Origin: an uncultured Ruminococcus sp.
GTDB taxonomy: Bacteria > Bacillota > Clostridia > Oscillospirales > Ruminococcaceae
Assembly (NCBI GenBank): GCA_946413815.1
Contig: CAMKMD010000005.1
Span: forward strand, 1 to 64,000
Reading direction: 5' to 3'
DNA length: 64,000 bases
The notes beneath the pieces were generated by a model that was not told where the DNA came from, did no database searches, and saw only the letters and a list, made by a program, of their open reading frames with translations. Both the position numbers and the translations under genes were made by a program. Below are positions 8,801 to 17,444 of this stretch, piece after piece (position 1 is the stretch's first letter; the number at the start of each line of letters is the position of its first letter).

Positions 8801-9072
8801 TGTCAAAAAACCTATATCAATTAAGGGGACGCCCTCTCTTGCAGGGCGTCCCCTCTTCAAAAACAGTCCCCCGGACTGTTTTTGAATTCACCCCTTGCTG
8901 AGCGCCCGAAGGCTATATGCGGGGCTTTGCCCCAGCCTAACCGGCCCTTCCCCTCTGTCAGCTTCGCTGACATCTCCCCACAAGGGCTTTCAGCCTTTGA
9001 CCTGACCAAAGGGGCAAAGCTTTGGAATCCCAAACGTTTGGTTTTATCGCTGAAACTACCTTTTTGACAAGC
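8801..9072. repeat. Palindrome-rich dispersed repeat bounded by TGTCAAAAA / TTTTTGACA
   Basis: The block begins with TGTCAAAAAA and ends with TTTTTGACA. It contains successive palindromes: GGGGACGCCCT/AGGGCGTCCCC (8825-8853), AAAAACAGTCC/GGACTGTTTTT (8859-8883), GGGGCTTTGCCCC, CTGTCAGCTTCGCTGACA and CCAAACGTTTGG. The first 22 bases recur exactly in inverted orientation at 40270-40291. The CTGTCAGCTTCGCTGACA type of palindrome is, from memory, widespread in gut Clostridia. No protein is encoded here. Confidence 0.7.
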
Positions 9073-9074
9073 AG

Positions 9075-9101
9075 AGCTCCGGTGTATAAAACACCGGAGC
9101 T
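9075..9101. terminator. Strong hairpin, likely bidirectional terminator
   Basis: A perfect 11-base stem AGCTCCGGTGT/ACACCGGAGCT with a 5-base loop, 26 bases beyond the stop of the minus-strand gene at 9127. Confidence 0.6.
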
Positions 9102-9126
9102 TTGAATCGTATATTGGCTGTTGTTC

Positions 9127-9594
9127 TTACTGCGCTGACTCCTTGATTTTCGGTAATTCAATATACTTCCCTGCTTCTGCGTCTGACTGAAGAATCCGTT
9201 GTAGTTCATCGCGCTGCTCTTTATAAATCTCGAGTTCAAGCATTGAAAGCAGCACCATCTGACCGGACTGTTTCAGCTTACATATTATTGAGCCGTGAAT
9301 TTCATAACAAGTTATGTTCGGAGTATCGCAGAGCGAAATGATCTGATCTCCATCATTATAATGCTGAATGCGACAGCTGAATCCGTATTCCGGACAATGC
9401 AGTCCTGCTTTTCCAAGATAGTTATCCACCGACACAGTAAACTCATCACCGTACTCAGTTGTGTATCGATATTCTTTGGAATCGTAATGATTCCACATGA
9501 TTATGAATGCAAAGATCAGCAGAACGATTATCGCAGACAGGATTCCGACGGAAGCAGCTACTATTTTTACGATGCTTTTTTTTTTTGCTGTCAT
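9127..9594 (-). CDS. Single-pass membrane protein of unknown function
   Basis: This 155-residue protein has one transmembrane segment at about residues 12-36 and an outer domain with three or four cysteines. The start is uncertain. The ATG at 9594 is directly preceded by an in-frame stop and has no good ribosome-binding site. Another ATG a few bases upstream, in a different frame, has AGGAG 10 bases before it. An uninterrupted run of 11 A residues (9576-9586 as T on the plus strand) follows both, so loss of one A would join the better start to this frame. Function unknown. Confidence 0.65.
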   Translation of the reverse strand: MTAKKKSIVKIVAASVGILSAIIVLLIFAFIIMWNHYDSKEYRYTTEYGDEFTVSVDNYLGKAGLHCPEYGFSCRIQHYNDGDQIISLCDTPNITCYEIHGSIICKLKQSGQMVLLSMLELEIYKEQRDELQRILQSDAEAGKYIELPKIKESAQ

Positions 9595-9736
9595 TCAGCA
9601 TTTCACTTCATCTCCTGAAATCAACATGGCGTTATGTTCAGCATATCACAGCCACAGAATAATTGCAAGCTCTGTATTCCCTGAGATCCCGGGATCGCGT
9701 GGATCTCCGGCTGCCAGAAGTTTATGGAATATAGCC

Positions 9737-10900
9737 TTACCCTACCTCAGATTCGTGCCTGCGGGTCAGACAGCACGCAGCTGTTTTGCCGTCGGGACCA
9801 TATTCATACAGCTCCAGAAACTTTCTGTCATCAAGCGGCAGGATCTGTATATCGTATACATTGGGGACAGACTGTATATCGAGTTCAGAGGCGTCGATGT
9901 CGATCAGTACATCCTGTGCACCGTCGTCCCGTATGCCGATCAGTTCGCTGTATGTATTAATGAAAAGACGGTACTCACCGCAGCCTTTAAGAACACTGAA
10001 GCGTTGTCTGTCCCAGTTATCTCCGGTGGTGTAGATAGTCTGTCCGCAGCTGCCGGATGCAATGTCGAATTCAGTGACAGCAGCTGCGTTGATTGTTTTT
10101 TTGTCAGGAGCATAAGTCACTTTTTCTTTAAGCACCACAGGCCTGTCATCTCTGTCAGAGCCGAGGAATTTTTTGTTGAAGGAAGTACCCTCTTCACTCA
10201 GATCCAATACCTGAGAGACCTCTGCTGTTTCTTTGTCTATCTGCACGACTCTGTCGTCGTACAGCATAATATACAGCAGCCCATTAACACATTCAAAACT
10301 ATCGGTGATCTTGTAATCCTGAAGCTCCTTTGCAGGGATGGCGGAGATAAGTGTTCCGTTTTCGGCATAGCGGCAAAGAAGATACTGATCCTTTTCGCCT
10401 TCATAGCGATCGCCGTCCGTTTTCGTGTCATTTGATACAAGGCCATCGTTGCTTTCACTGATGACAACAGCCCAGAACCCTTCTTTGTCGAAAGCAAAAC
10501 AGCGGTAACTGTTGAAGTATTTTTCCGGATCTGCCGGTGGTGTGAGTACAAATGATTCTGATGTCTGCATATCCTCGCTGATGTGCAGATAAGTCAGCTG
10601 ACCATCCGTATTGTATGCAATGAAGCCGAATCCGTCAGCCCTCCGATCTGCTGCCGTGAAACCTGAAATATCATCAGGAAGCCTGATAGGGTCACAGCGG
10701 ACAATATTCGTCAGAGGATCAGTATCCGCTGCAGCCGGCCTGAGTTCAATCTGCGGCTGTGTGGTTTCGGCAGTGCTGCTTCTGACGGCATCTGTAGCAA
10801 TGATGCTTTCCGGCTGTGAAGCGGCGTCCTGCCTGTTGTCACAGGCGGTAATTGATAAGGCCATTGAAAGAATCACAAGAATTATTGCTTTTTTCATCAT
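9737..10900 (-). CDS. Lipoprotein with propeller-like repeats
   Basis: This 387-residue protein has a lipoprotein signal peptide with lipobox ITAC at about residues 17-20 (either of two adjacent ATGs could be used; AGGAAGGAT precedes them). The mature part resembles a beta-propeller, with recurring short strands such as GFGFIAYNTDGQLTYLHIS, GFWAVVISES and GLLYIMLYDDRVVQID. In related Clostridia such propellers can precede a solute-binding domain; here the protein stops at GPDGKTAACCLTRRHESEVG with no such domain, so it might be a truncated version. No open continuation is obvious downstream. Function unknown, anchored outside the membrane. Confidence 0.7.
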   Translation of the reverse strand: MMKKAIILVILSMALSITACDNRQDAASQPESIIATDAVRSSTAETTQPQIELRPAAADTDPLTNIVRCDPIRLPDDISGFTAADRRADGFGFIAYNTDGQLTYLHISEDMQTSESFVLTPPADPEKYFNSYRCFAFDKEGFWAVVISESNDGLVSNDTKTDGDRYEGEKDQYLLCRYAENGTLISAIPAKELQDYKITDSFECVNGLLYIMLYDDRVVQIDKETAEVSQVLDLSEEGTSFNKKFLGSDRDDRPVVLKEKVTYAPDKKTINAAAVTEFDIASGSCGQTIYTTGDNWDRQRFSVLKGCGEYRLFINTYSELIGIRDDGAQDVLIDIDASELDIQSVPNVYDIQILPLDDRKFLELYEYGPDGKTAACCLTRRHESEVG

Positions 10901-10965
10901 TATTATCCTTCCTGAACTATATTAGCAATTATGTGTGGGTCCCGGTCCGCCGGAAGTCTTCTACA

Positions 10966-10994
10966 ATTATACAGTCTTTCACCGAAAAAGTCAA
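10966..10994 (-). promoter_or_regulatory. Promoter of the lipoprotein gene at 10900
   Basis: TTGACT (10994-10989) and TATAAT (10971-10966) on the minus strand with a 17-base spacer. The remaining stretch to 11204 holds no gene that I can support. Confidence 0.75.
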
Positions 10995-11204
10995 TGTACA
11001 GAAATATATGTTTACAGCCTCGTTTCTGTGATCAATTATTGTTCCCAACAGTTTACTGTCAGATATATCCGCAGCTAATGGCTCCTTGTTGCGGTGAAAT
11101 GTGTGGAATAGCTGTAATGTCATAGCGAAGGAATTCAGGGGCAGAGTACAGCATATTTATCGTCTGCAGGACAAAGCTATCGGAAAGATGTGTCCCGGTG
11201 AGAA

Positions 11205-11233
11205 TTGACAAAAGTTGGATGATAAGGTATAAT
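11205..11233 (+). promoter_or_regulatory. Consensus promoter of the gene at 11262
   Basis: TTGACA (11205-11210) and TATAAT (11228-11233), 17-base spacer, 28 bases before the start codon. Confidence 0.8.
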
Positions 11234-11261
11234 ATATAAAACAGTAAAGGCGGTGTCAGAA

Positions 11262-12266
11262 ATGGGATATATTGAAATTTTCAGAGAGATGATAAGCGGA
11301 TTCAGAACAGATGTTGAAAAATACATTGATGGGGAAAAATCAGATTATCTTTACAATCCCAAGCGTACAGAAGAAAACGGGATCACTGACAGCAATTATC
11401 TCAACAGGCAGAGGCTTTTATACGGCCTGCTGTACAATGTATGCAGAATTGACGAGCCTGAAAGAGAAGCTATCATCAGAGAGCTTTTCGAGACGGAGAT
11501 AAAATCCCGCCAGGAAGAATCATTTCAGGGAATAGGCGAAAACCTTGAAATGCTGACGTACCTTATGCGCAAATACCGCCGTGAGGAAGACAAAAAACTT
11601 TTTGAAAAGGCTAAGAATGCAAATTTTGACTGTTATTGCGGTTATGAGCAGAATGATCCTGATGCGTATTCGAATTATTATGAAAAAAACATTGAAGAAT
11701 ATCCTATTGAAAGGTGTATAGATATAGCCGGCGAGCTTAAATTAAAGGACTACGCCTGCCGTCTTGTTGATATCTATAAGCCCGGAATGACCGATGATGA
11801 TAAATTCTACTCATTTAAAAGGTATTCAGAATACACCGGACGAAAAGAAGACCTTATTTTTGCAGTAAAAGGACGCTTTGAACGCGCTCTGAAAAATAAG
11901 GCTGATGACTTTGAGATGATGTGTGCGTATTCTGGTTATATCGACTTTATGATAGAAGACGGTGATTTTGAAGGAGCGTATTCACTTCTTAATGAAGGCA
12001 GGCAGTATTTTTCAGAATACGGCCGTTCAGCGTGGCAGGCAGGTGTAAGATTGATGGAAGCCCTGCCAGATAGAGCACCTGAAATATGGGATTTCATTCT
12101 GCCTCATATCAGAACAGATCTGAAAAACGATATGATAGCCCCTGTTGAGGCTGAACGTGTGATGAGATGTGCCGATATGATGGGCGCACATAAAATAGCA
12201 AAGGCAGTAAAAGCATCTTATGACAAGACTATGGCGGAAATCGGAGAAATGAAAAGCCAGAAATAG
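11262..12266 (+). CDS. Helical-repeat cytosolic protein of unknown function
   Basis: This 334-residue protein starts at the ATG at 11262, 9-11 bases after AAAGGCGG; a GTG at 11253 is too close to that site. It is nearly all alpha-helical and charged, with no signal or membrane segment. Helical pairs such as IDFMIEDGDFEGAYSLLNEG and the spacing of small residues suggest TPR-like repeats, so a protein-binding role is plausible. No catalytic motif is seen. It is a single-gene unit with its own promoter and terminator. Confidence 0.7.
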   Translation: MGYIEIFREMISGFRTDVEKYIDGEKSDYLYNPKRTEENGITDSNYLNRQRLLYGLLYNVCRIDEPEREAIIRELFETEIKSRQEESFQGIGENLEMLTYLMRKYRREEDKKLFEKAKNANFDCYCGYEQNDPDAYSNYYEKNIEEYPIERCIDIAGELKLKDYACRLVDIYKPGMTDDDKFYSFKRYSEYTGRKEDLIFAVKGRFERALKNKADDFEMMCAYSGYIDFMIEDGDFEGAYSLLNEGRQYFSEYGRSAWQAGVRLMEALPDRAPEIWDFILPHIRTDLKNDMIAPVEAERVMRCADMMGAHKIAKAVKASYDKTMAEIGEMKSQK

Positions 12267-12309
12267 AAGAGTTGATGACACTCATAATGTATAACAGGCA
12301 AAAACAGAT

Positions 12310-12340
12310 AAAGCCGTTGTGGATGACCACAGCGGCTTTT
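12310..12340 (+). terminator. Rho-independent terminator
   Basis: Stem AAAGCCGTTGTGG/CCACAGCGGCTTT (one T-G pair), 4-base loop, then TTTTGTT. It ends the gene at 11262. Confidence 0.8.
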
Positions 12341-12363
12341 GTTATGCTTTCGTCGGCGGACTG

Positions 12364-12828
12364 TCAGCACCAGTTGTCCCAGTTTCCGCTTTCATATTTC
12401 TCGTCTATGTATTCCTTGGGATAATAGCTGTCTGTACCGAAATATCCATCAGGAAAGGATTCAAAATACCTGTGCAGGAACATCAGAAGAAGGTCCCATG
12501 AATCCCGGACATGATCTCCGTTTATATCAGTATCGCCTCGTAAACAGTCGAAATAAATATCCTTTATATATGGCGCTCCTTCAATATACTCGATCCTGTC
12601 ACTTCCTATATGCCTGACGAGATTGATGTTGAATGATCTGAAGCATTCTTCTCCGTCTTCGTCTGTATAAGACGAGCCGCCATAAACGTGCCAGCACATC
12701 ACATTCTTCTGTTCACTGGTGTTGAATGTAAAGCCTGCCTCATGCAAAGCTTTTTCAATCCCGGATTTATCTTGTTCATAGTGATCATCTGTTATATTGT
12801 TTCTGAGAAAGAAAGCTAATGTACTCAT
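12364..12828 (-). CDS. Small protein with an EF-hand/dockerin-like loop
   Basis: This 154-residue protein starts at the ATG at 12828, 8 bases after GGGAGGG; the longer frame upstream has no such site. No signal peptide or membrane segment. Near residue 113 it contains GDTDINGDHVRDSWDLLLMF, which fits a calcium-binding loop of the EF-hand/dockerin type (Asp, Asp, Asn, Asp at alternating positions, then an exposed helix). There is only one such loop and no export signal, so it is not a functional dockerin as it stands. The Trp-rich C-terminus (SGNWDNWC) is unusual. Function unknown. Confidence 0.6.
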   Translation of the reverse strand: MSTLAFFLRNNITDDHYEQDKSGIEKALHEAGFTFNTSEQKNVMCWHVYGGSSYTDEDGEECFRSFNINLVRHIGSDRIEYIEGAPYIKDIYFDCLRGDTDINGDHVRDSWDLLLMFLHRYFESFPDGYFGTDSYYPKEYIDEKYESGNWDNWC

Positions 12829-12954
12829 GTGATCTGCCCTCCCGCTGCTGCATAAATCGATAATAGCACAAATGACTGCATAAGGCAGCGGATAATCGCG
12901 GAATAACACAGCATACCCATTTAAGCATTTGTTAAGAAAGCGTGCCCTCTTATA

Positions 12955-14217
12955 TCATTCTTCCTCTGCGCTGTCCTCTTCGGGAGGCAGCACCTCCACC
13001 AGCACCTTATCCACGGTGTTGTCAGAGACAGCCTTTGCCGTCAGCCGAAATCCGTCCGTCTCCACTGTCTCCCCCGCCTCAGGGATATGCTCCAGTGAAT
13101 CCGTCAGCCATCCGCCCACAGATGTGCTCTCTGTCTCGACTGTATCATCATCAAGGCCGATAAGCTCCAGCATATCACTTACGCTCAGGTCGCCCTCGAC
13201 CTCGTATACGTTCTCGGATACCTGTGTGATACCCGTCTCTATCTCGTCATCCTCGTCGTATATCTCGCCCACAAGCTCCTCTATTATGTCCTCAAGGGTG
13301 ATGATACCCACTGTTCCGCCGTACTGGTCGGTAACTACGGCAAGGTGCACCTTCTTGCGCTGCATCGACTTCATAGCCTCACTGATAAGTGCGCTGTCTG
13401 CGATATGCGGCACCTCCTGCACTATGCTGCGGATATCGCTCCTGCCGTCCATGAGCATCTTGAAGAAGGCCTTGCTGGTCACGATTCCGACTATATTATC
13501 AAGGGACTTCTCATACACCGGCAGACGTGAGTACATCTCACTGCCGAAAAGCTCCTTGAACTCGTCGATAGTGGAGCTTATATCCGCACCCACCACCTTC
13601 ACACGTGGTATGAGTATCTCGTCTACAGTAGTCTCATCGAACTCAAGAGCGCTCTTTACAAGCTCGCTCTCCTGCTCCTCGATAACGCCCTGCTCCTCTA
13701 TCTCGTCTATCATGTACTTCAGCTCCGCCTCTGTAACGCTCGGTGCATTGCTGCCCTTTGCAACGAGGGATGAGAGCTTGTTGAGTATGATAACAAATGG
13801 CTTGAATACCGTCACCAGTGCGGCAAGGGGCGAAGCAAAGGCAAGCGCCAGCTTCTCGGCGTTCTTCTTGGCGTAGGATTTCGGTATGACCTCGCAGAAG
13901 ATAAGCACCAGTATGGTGATGACGGCTGTGGATATACCCGCTCCTTTGCTGCCGAATATACTTATGAATATTATCGTGCTTACTGAGGAAGCTGCGATAT
14001 TGACGATGTTGTTTCCGATGAGCACCGCCGTCAGCACCTCGTCAAATCGCTCCGCCAGCCGCAGAGCCCTGCCCGCCTTCCTGTTTCCCTGCGCCTCGTA
14101 GTTTTTGAGACGTATACGGTTAACGCTGGAGAATGCGGTCTCGCTCGCTGAGAAGAGCGCCGAGAATACCATCATAACGGCGACTAAGATAATTTTGCCT
14201 ATGTCAGAACTGTCCAT
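12955..14217 (-). CDS. CNNM/CorC-type transporter (DUF21, CBS pair, CorC domain)
   Basis: This 420-residue membrane protein starts at the ATG at 14217 behind AGGAAAGGAA; an in-frame extension of 27 codons is unlikely. It has an N-terminal DUF21/CNNM domain with about four membrane segments (residues 5-190, including FSASETAFSS and EVIPKSYAKKN), two CBS domains (about 205-325, PRVKVVGAD and YGGTVGIITLEDIIEEL), and a C-terminal CorC/HlyC domain (about 345-420). The family is linked to magnesium and cobalt efflux or sensing, and is often misnamed hemolysin. It is a single gene; the nearest plus-strand promoter upstream drives the next gene. Confidence 0.92.
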   Translation of the reverse strand: MDSSDIGKIILVAVMMVFSALFSASETAFSSVNRIRLKNYEAQGNRKAGRALRLAERFDEVLTAVLIGNNIVNIAASSVSTIIFISIFGSKGAGISTAVITILVLIFCEVIPKSYAKKNAEKLALAFASPLAALVTVFKPFVIILNKLSSLVAKGSNAPSVTEAELKYMIDEIEEQGVIEEQESELVKSALEFDETTVDEILIPRVKVVGADISSTIDEFKELFGSEMYSRLPVYEKSLDNIVGIVTSKAFFKMLMDGRSDIRSIVQEVPHIADSALISEAMKSMQRKKVHLAVVTDQYGGTVGIITLEDIIEELVGEIYDEDDEIETGITQVSENVYEVEGDLSVSDMLELIGLDDDTVETESTSVGGWLTDSLEHIPEAGETVETDGFRLTAKAVSDNTVDKVLVEVLPPEEDSAEEE

Positions 14218-14433
14218 AGAATTCCTTTCCTTTATAAAAATATCCGCTGCAGCACGCCTGCAGCCGGCGCTATCCTGTCCTTCCGGCGGGATAGTCAATA
14301 TCTATTGTATCACGAAAGACGTGTTTCGTCAAGTCATTTTCACATATATCTGCAAATTCTTTAACACAGCAGAAAAGTCCCATATCATAAGGAATGTCTC
14401 AGATGTATGGTCAGAGGTACTGTGACGTTTCTA

Positions 14434-14462
14434 TTGACCGGGAATGAATGTTATGTTATAAT
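14434..14462 (+). promoter_or_regulatory. Promoter of the alpha/beta hydrolase gene
   Basis: TTGACC (14434-14439) and TATAAT (14457-14462), 17-base spacer. The rest of 14218-14543 holds nothing else that I can name. Confidence 0.75.
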
Positions 14463-14543
14463 TATTACAAACAAAGATCTGAATCTGTGCGTGTCTGAAC
14501 CGTGCAGGATTCTATGACAGATCTGTATTCAGAGGTGCGACAG

Positions 14544-15626
14544 ATGAATATTAAAAAAGTGTTCCGTATAACAGGCAGAATATTATTGATCATACTTCTG
14601 TTTTTCGTCTTATTACTTCTGACCACTGCTATTGTTTATCATATCAAACTGAATAAGGTAGAAAAGCAGGTGAAAGAAGCGGGATATTATAATCCTGTAT
14701 CGGTCGGTGATCATGACCTTAATATATATACCTGCGGAAACGAAAACGGCCGGCATACTATTATCGCTCTTGCAGGCTGGGGTGACGGGGAAATGTTTCT
14801 CGGCTGGCGGCAGATGACCGAAGAGATCGAACAGGATAACCGTCTGATCTTTATTGACCGGGCAGGATACGGACTGAGTGACGATACCAAACAGGAAATG
14901 ACGCCTGAGACAGTCATTGAGGAGTACAGGACAGCCCTGCAGAATGCCGGAATAGAAGCACCGTATCTGCTGATGGGACATTCTCTGGGCGGAATGTACG
15001 CAACATACTGGGAAAGCAGATATCCTGATGAGATCGAGGGTATTGTATATGTTGACGGCTCCATCTGCTTTGAGATCCCGGAGGAAGAGCAAGGCGACGG
15101 CGGTATTGCAGCAGTGCTTATGCCCGTTATAGAAAAGCTCGGATTTGCACCCTTTGTGATACGCAGCGAGTATGGGCGCTTTATTGAAAAACTGCCGGCA
15201 GATAAGCAGGACCAGATGATATATATGATGAGCAAAACTATCGGTTCTTCCGCAATGAAAGATGAAACTAAAAAGAACGATTGGTATTTTGATCTTGTGT
15301 GGGAGGATATGACACCAACGAATATTCCGAAACTCTATATTTCGTCCTCGATGGCTTACCATACGAAAGAAGACTTCATAAATGACTGTATCCCGGCTGA
15401 AGCGCTGATGAATGTCTGGGTGTTGCCGACAAAGGAGAAAATGAGCGATGATGAGATCTATGAAGAAGCACTGCGGCTGATGGAACAGCGTCGCACAGAA
15501 TGGTCTGCGCCATATTATGAAAAACTCGGTAACTGCAAAGTAGTCGAGCTGCCGGGAGATCATATCATCTTTCTGGATAAACCCGATGAATGCAGCAGGA
15601 TCATAAAAGAATTCATTGACGGATAA
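14544..15626 (+). CDS. Membrane-anchored alpha/beta hydrolase
   Basis: This 360-residue protein starts at the ATG at 14544 after AGAGGTG; the longer frame would begin too close to the promoter. One transmembrane segment (about residues 12-34) anchors it, probably with the catalytic domain outside. The fold shows the nucleophile elbow GHSLGG (Ser at about residue 152), an oxyanion region around AGWGDGE, the strand LIFIDRAGYGLS and a C-terminal LPGDHIIFLDKPDE that would supply the catalytic His. The substrate cannot be told. A monocistronic unit. Confidence 0.85.
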   Translation: MNIKKVFRITGRILLIILLFFVLLLLTTAIVYHIKLNKVEKQVKEAGYYNPVSVGDHDLNIYTCGNENGRHTIIALAGWGDGEMFLGWRQMTEEIEQDNRLIFIDRAGYGLSDDTKQEMTPETVIEEYRTALQNAGIEAPYLLMGHSLGGMYATYWESRYPDEIEGIVYVDGSICFEIPEEEQGDGGIAAVLMPVIEKLGFAPFVIRSEYGRFIEKLPADKQDQMIYMMSKTIGSSAMKDETKKNDWYFDLVWEDMTPTNIPKLYISSSMAYHTKEDFINDCIPAEALMNVWVLPTKEKMSDDEIYEEALRLMEQRRTEWSAPYYEKLGNCKVVELPGDHIIFLDKPDECSRIIKEFIDG

Positions 15627-15772
15627 GGCAGCTCACTCTCCCTATGAGGTGCATATGTATTTTCGCCTGCCGGCAGCAGTTACTGTCAGAAGGCTGAATA
15701 GTTACAATGAACAGTTTTATCTGAGGTTACAGGCACTGACATAAATTCTATAAATGAAACGGAGGAATCCAA

Positions 15773-16708
15773 ATGATCATCAAAGCAGTCAGACTCTACG
15801 AAAACGGTTTTATGACACAGCCTTTCGCCTTTGGCGGAGAGGGCGCAGAGGGAACAGATCCCGCAGTCAGGTATCGTTCCAGCCTGCAGAACTTCCTTAT
15901 CGATACCGGCAGCGAGGTCATCCTCGTTGATACCGGAATGCCTGCGGAAGTGCCGGAAGCTGTTCCTGACGAAACCACAGCTATCTACATGGGCAGGAAG
16001 ATCAGCAGCTACGCTGATGCCCTTGCAGAATGCGGCTACAAGCCGGAACAGGTCACAAAGATCCTTATCACTCACAAGCACGCGGATCATACAGGTGAAC
16101 TCCGTCTTTTCCCGAAGGCAGAGATATATGCTTCCCGTGAGGAATGCGAGGCGGATGAGCTGAAAAGCTATCCGAATCTTGTGCCTGTTGACTATACCGA
16201 CGGAGCATACAGGAATTTCCCCGCTTCTCAGAAGATAGCTGAGGGCGTATACCTCATCGAGGCCAAGGGCCATACAAATGGCAACAGCATTGTTATCGCA
16301 GAGAATGACGGCCTGTTCTATATGTTCCACGGCGATGTGACTTATACAGATGAGGCGCTCTATGCAAACAAGCTGTCAGTTGTATATGAGGACATTGCTG
16401 CTGCAAGAGCCACACTGGATGCGGTAAGGGAGTTCATCAGAAACAATCCGACTGTATACCTCTCTACCCATACACCGCTGGGATACGAGAATCTGGAAGC
16501 AAAGAAGGTCGTTGATCTGGATGATCCGCCTGAGAGCATCCCTGTCGGAGAGATCACTGCTTCTGAGGCAAGCGGTAAGTACATCTGCTCTGTCTGCGGT
16601 TATGTATACGATCCTGCTGAGCATAACGGCGTGGCATTCGAGGATCTTCCGGATGACTGGAAGTGCCCGAGATGCAGGCAGGGCAAGGAGAAGTTCAACA
16701 AGGCATAA
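15773..16708 (+). CDS. Metallo-beta-lactamase-fold protein fused to rubredoxin
   Basis: This 311-residue protein has an MBL domain (about 1-255) with the metal motif HKHADH at 101-106, GHTNG for the next ligand and FHGD. A C-terminal rubredoxin domain follows (about 265-311) with the iron ligands Cys272, Cys275, Cys298 and Cys301. The MBL part is most like the lactonase (AHL-lactonase) branch. The rubredoxin suggests electron transfer rather than hydrolysis, as in flavodiiron proteins, but a flavodoxin domain is missing from this chain and is encoded next door instead. The ATG has CGGAGGAA upstream; the gap to the next gene is 24 bases, so they form an operon. Confidence 0.88.
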   Translation: MIIKAVRLYENGFMTQPFAFGGEGAEGTDPAVRYRSSLQNFLIDTGSEVILVDTGMPAEVPEAVPDETTAIYMGRKISSYADALAECGYKPEQVTKILITHKHADHTGELRLFPKAEIYASREECEADELKSYPNLVPVDYTDGAYRNFPASQKIAEGVYLIEAKGHTNGNSIVIAENDGLFYMFHGDVTYTDEALYANKLSVVYEDIAAARATLDAVREFIRNNPTVYLSTHTPLGYENLEAKKVVDLDDPPESIPVGEITASEASGKYICSVCGYVYDPAEHNGVAFEDLPDDWKCPRCRQGKEKFNKA

Positions 16709-16732
16709 TCAGGTTACAAGGAGGAAAAACTT

Positions 16733-17245
16733 ATGAAAATAGCTGTATTCAACGGAAGCCCGAGAAAAGAAAACACAACTGCCATGGTGCAGGCCTTCTG
16801 CGAGGGTGCAAGAGCTGCCGGCCATGAGGTTGAGGAGTATCAGGTTGGAAAGATGAAGATCGCAGGATGTCTTGCCTGTGAGTACTGCCACACCAAGGGC
16901 AACGGTGTCTGTATCCAGAAGGATGATCTGGAAAAGATCATGCCTGCATACAAGGAGGCAGATATCATCGTTTTCGCATCCCCTATCTATTACTTCACCA
17001 TGACTGCACAGATGGAAGCCGCTATCCAGAGAGTGTACTGCATCGGCAAGCCCGCCGCAAAGAAGGCTGCTCTGCTGCTGTCTTCCGGTTCTGACGGTGT
17101 GTATGACGGTGCCATTGCTCAGTTCAAGGCATATATGGATTATGCCGGTATCGAAGTTGCAGGCATCATAACTGCGAACGGAGAAGAAAACAAGTCAGAG
17201 GAAAAGCTGAACGAAGTTAAGACTTTTGCACAGGGACTTTCATAA
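16733..17245 (+). CDS. NADPH-dependent FMN reductase / iron-sulfur flavoprotein family
   Basis: This 170-residue flavodoxin-like protein begins MKIAVFNGSPRKENT, the FMN-phosphate loop of the family. It has four cysteines (46, 49, 52 and 60) in the spacing C-x2-C-x2-C-x7-C known from iron-sulfur flavoproteins of anaerobes, which bind a 4Fe-4S cluster, and the flavin contact ASPIYYFTMTAQ. It should carry out electron transfer in the cytosol. It follows the MBL-rubredoxin gene by 24 bases, so the two probably exchange electrons. The ribosome-binding site AAGGAGG is strong. Confidence 0.88.
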   Translation: MKIAVFNGSPRKENTTAMVQAFCEGARAAGHEVEEYQVGKMKIAGCLACEYCHTKGNGVCIQKDDLEKIMPAYKEADIIVFASPIYYFTMTAQMEAAIQRVYCIGKPAAKKAALLLSSGSDGVYDGAIAQFKAYMDYAGIEVAGIITANGEENKSEEKLNEVKTFAQGLS

Positions 17246-17258
17246 ATGTCAGTACAGG

Positions 17259-17300
17259 ATATCATGAGATATGCTGAAGGAACTGCATATCTCATGATAT
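17259..17300. repeat. Perfect 16-base hairpin after the redox operon
   Basis: Arms ATATCATGAGATATGC and GCATATCTCATGATAT flank a 10-base loop. There is no T-run on either side, so it is not a standard terminator. It could stabilise the 3' end of the operon mRNA. Confidence 0.6.
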
Positions 17301-17444
17301 AATCGAGAAAAAATCTGTGATCTTCCTGCATACACAAAACAGGGATAAACGTTATTATCGAGGAAGAATATATGCTATAGATACCGGACAAAGAACAGCT
17401 TATTAATGTAAGTAACAAAACCTTTATCACTTATAGGAGATTAT

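Noticed and set aside
8882..9067. Open frame of 61 codons inside the palindromic repeat
   Set aside because: It is made of the repeat's palindromes and has no start context.
9497..10435. Open frame of 312 codons on the plus strand
   Set aside because: It lies opposite the lipoprotein gene at 9737, has no ribosome-binding site and a composition typical of a reverse-strand shadow.
11040..11204. Two short open stretches that could be gene remnants before the 11262 gene
   Set aside because: Neither resembles a known protein and they overlap in different frames; chance is as likely.
14613..15563. Open frame of 316 codons on the minus strand
   Set aside because: It is the shadow of the alpha/beta hydrolase gene, which has all family motifs and a promoter.
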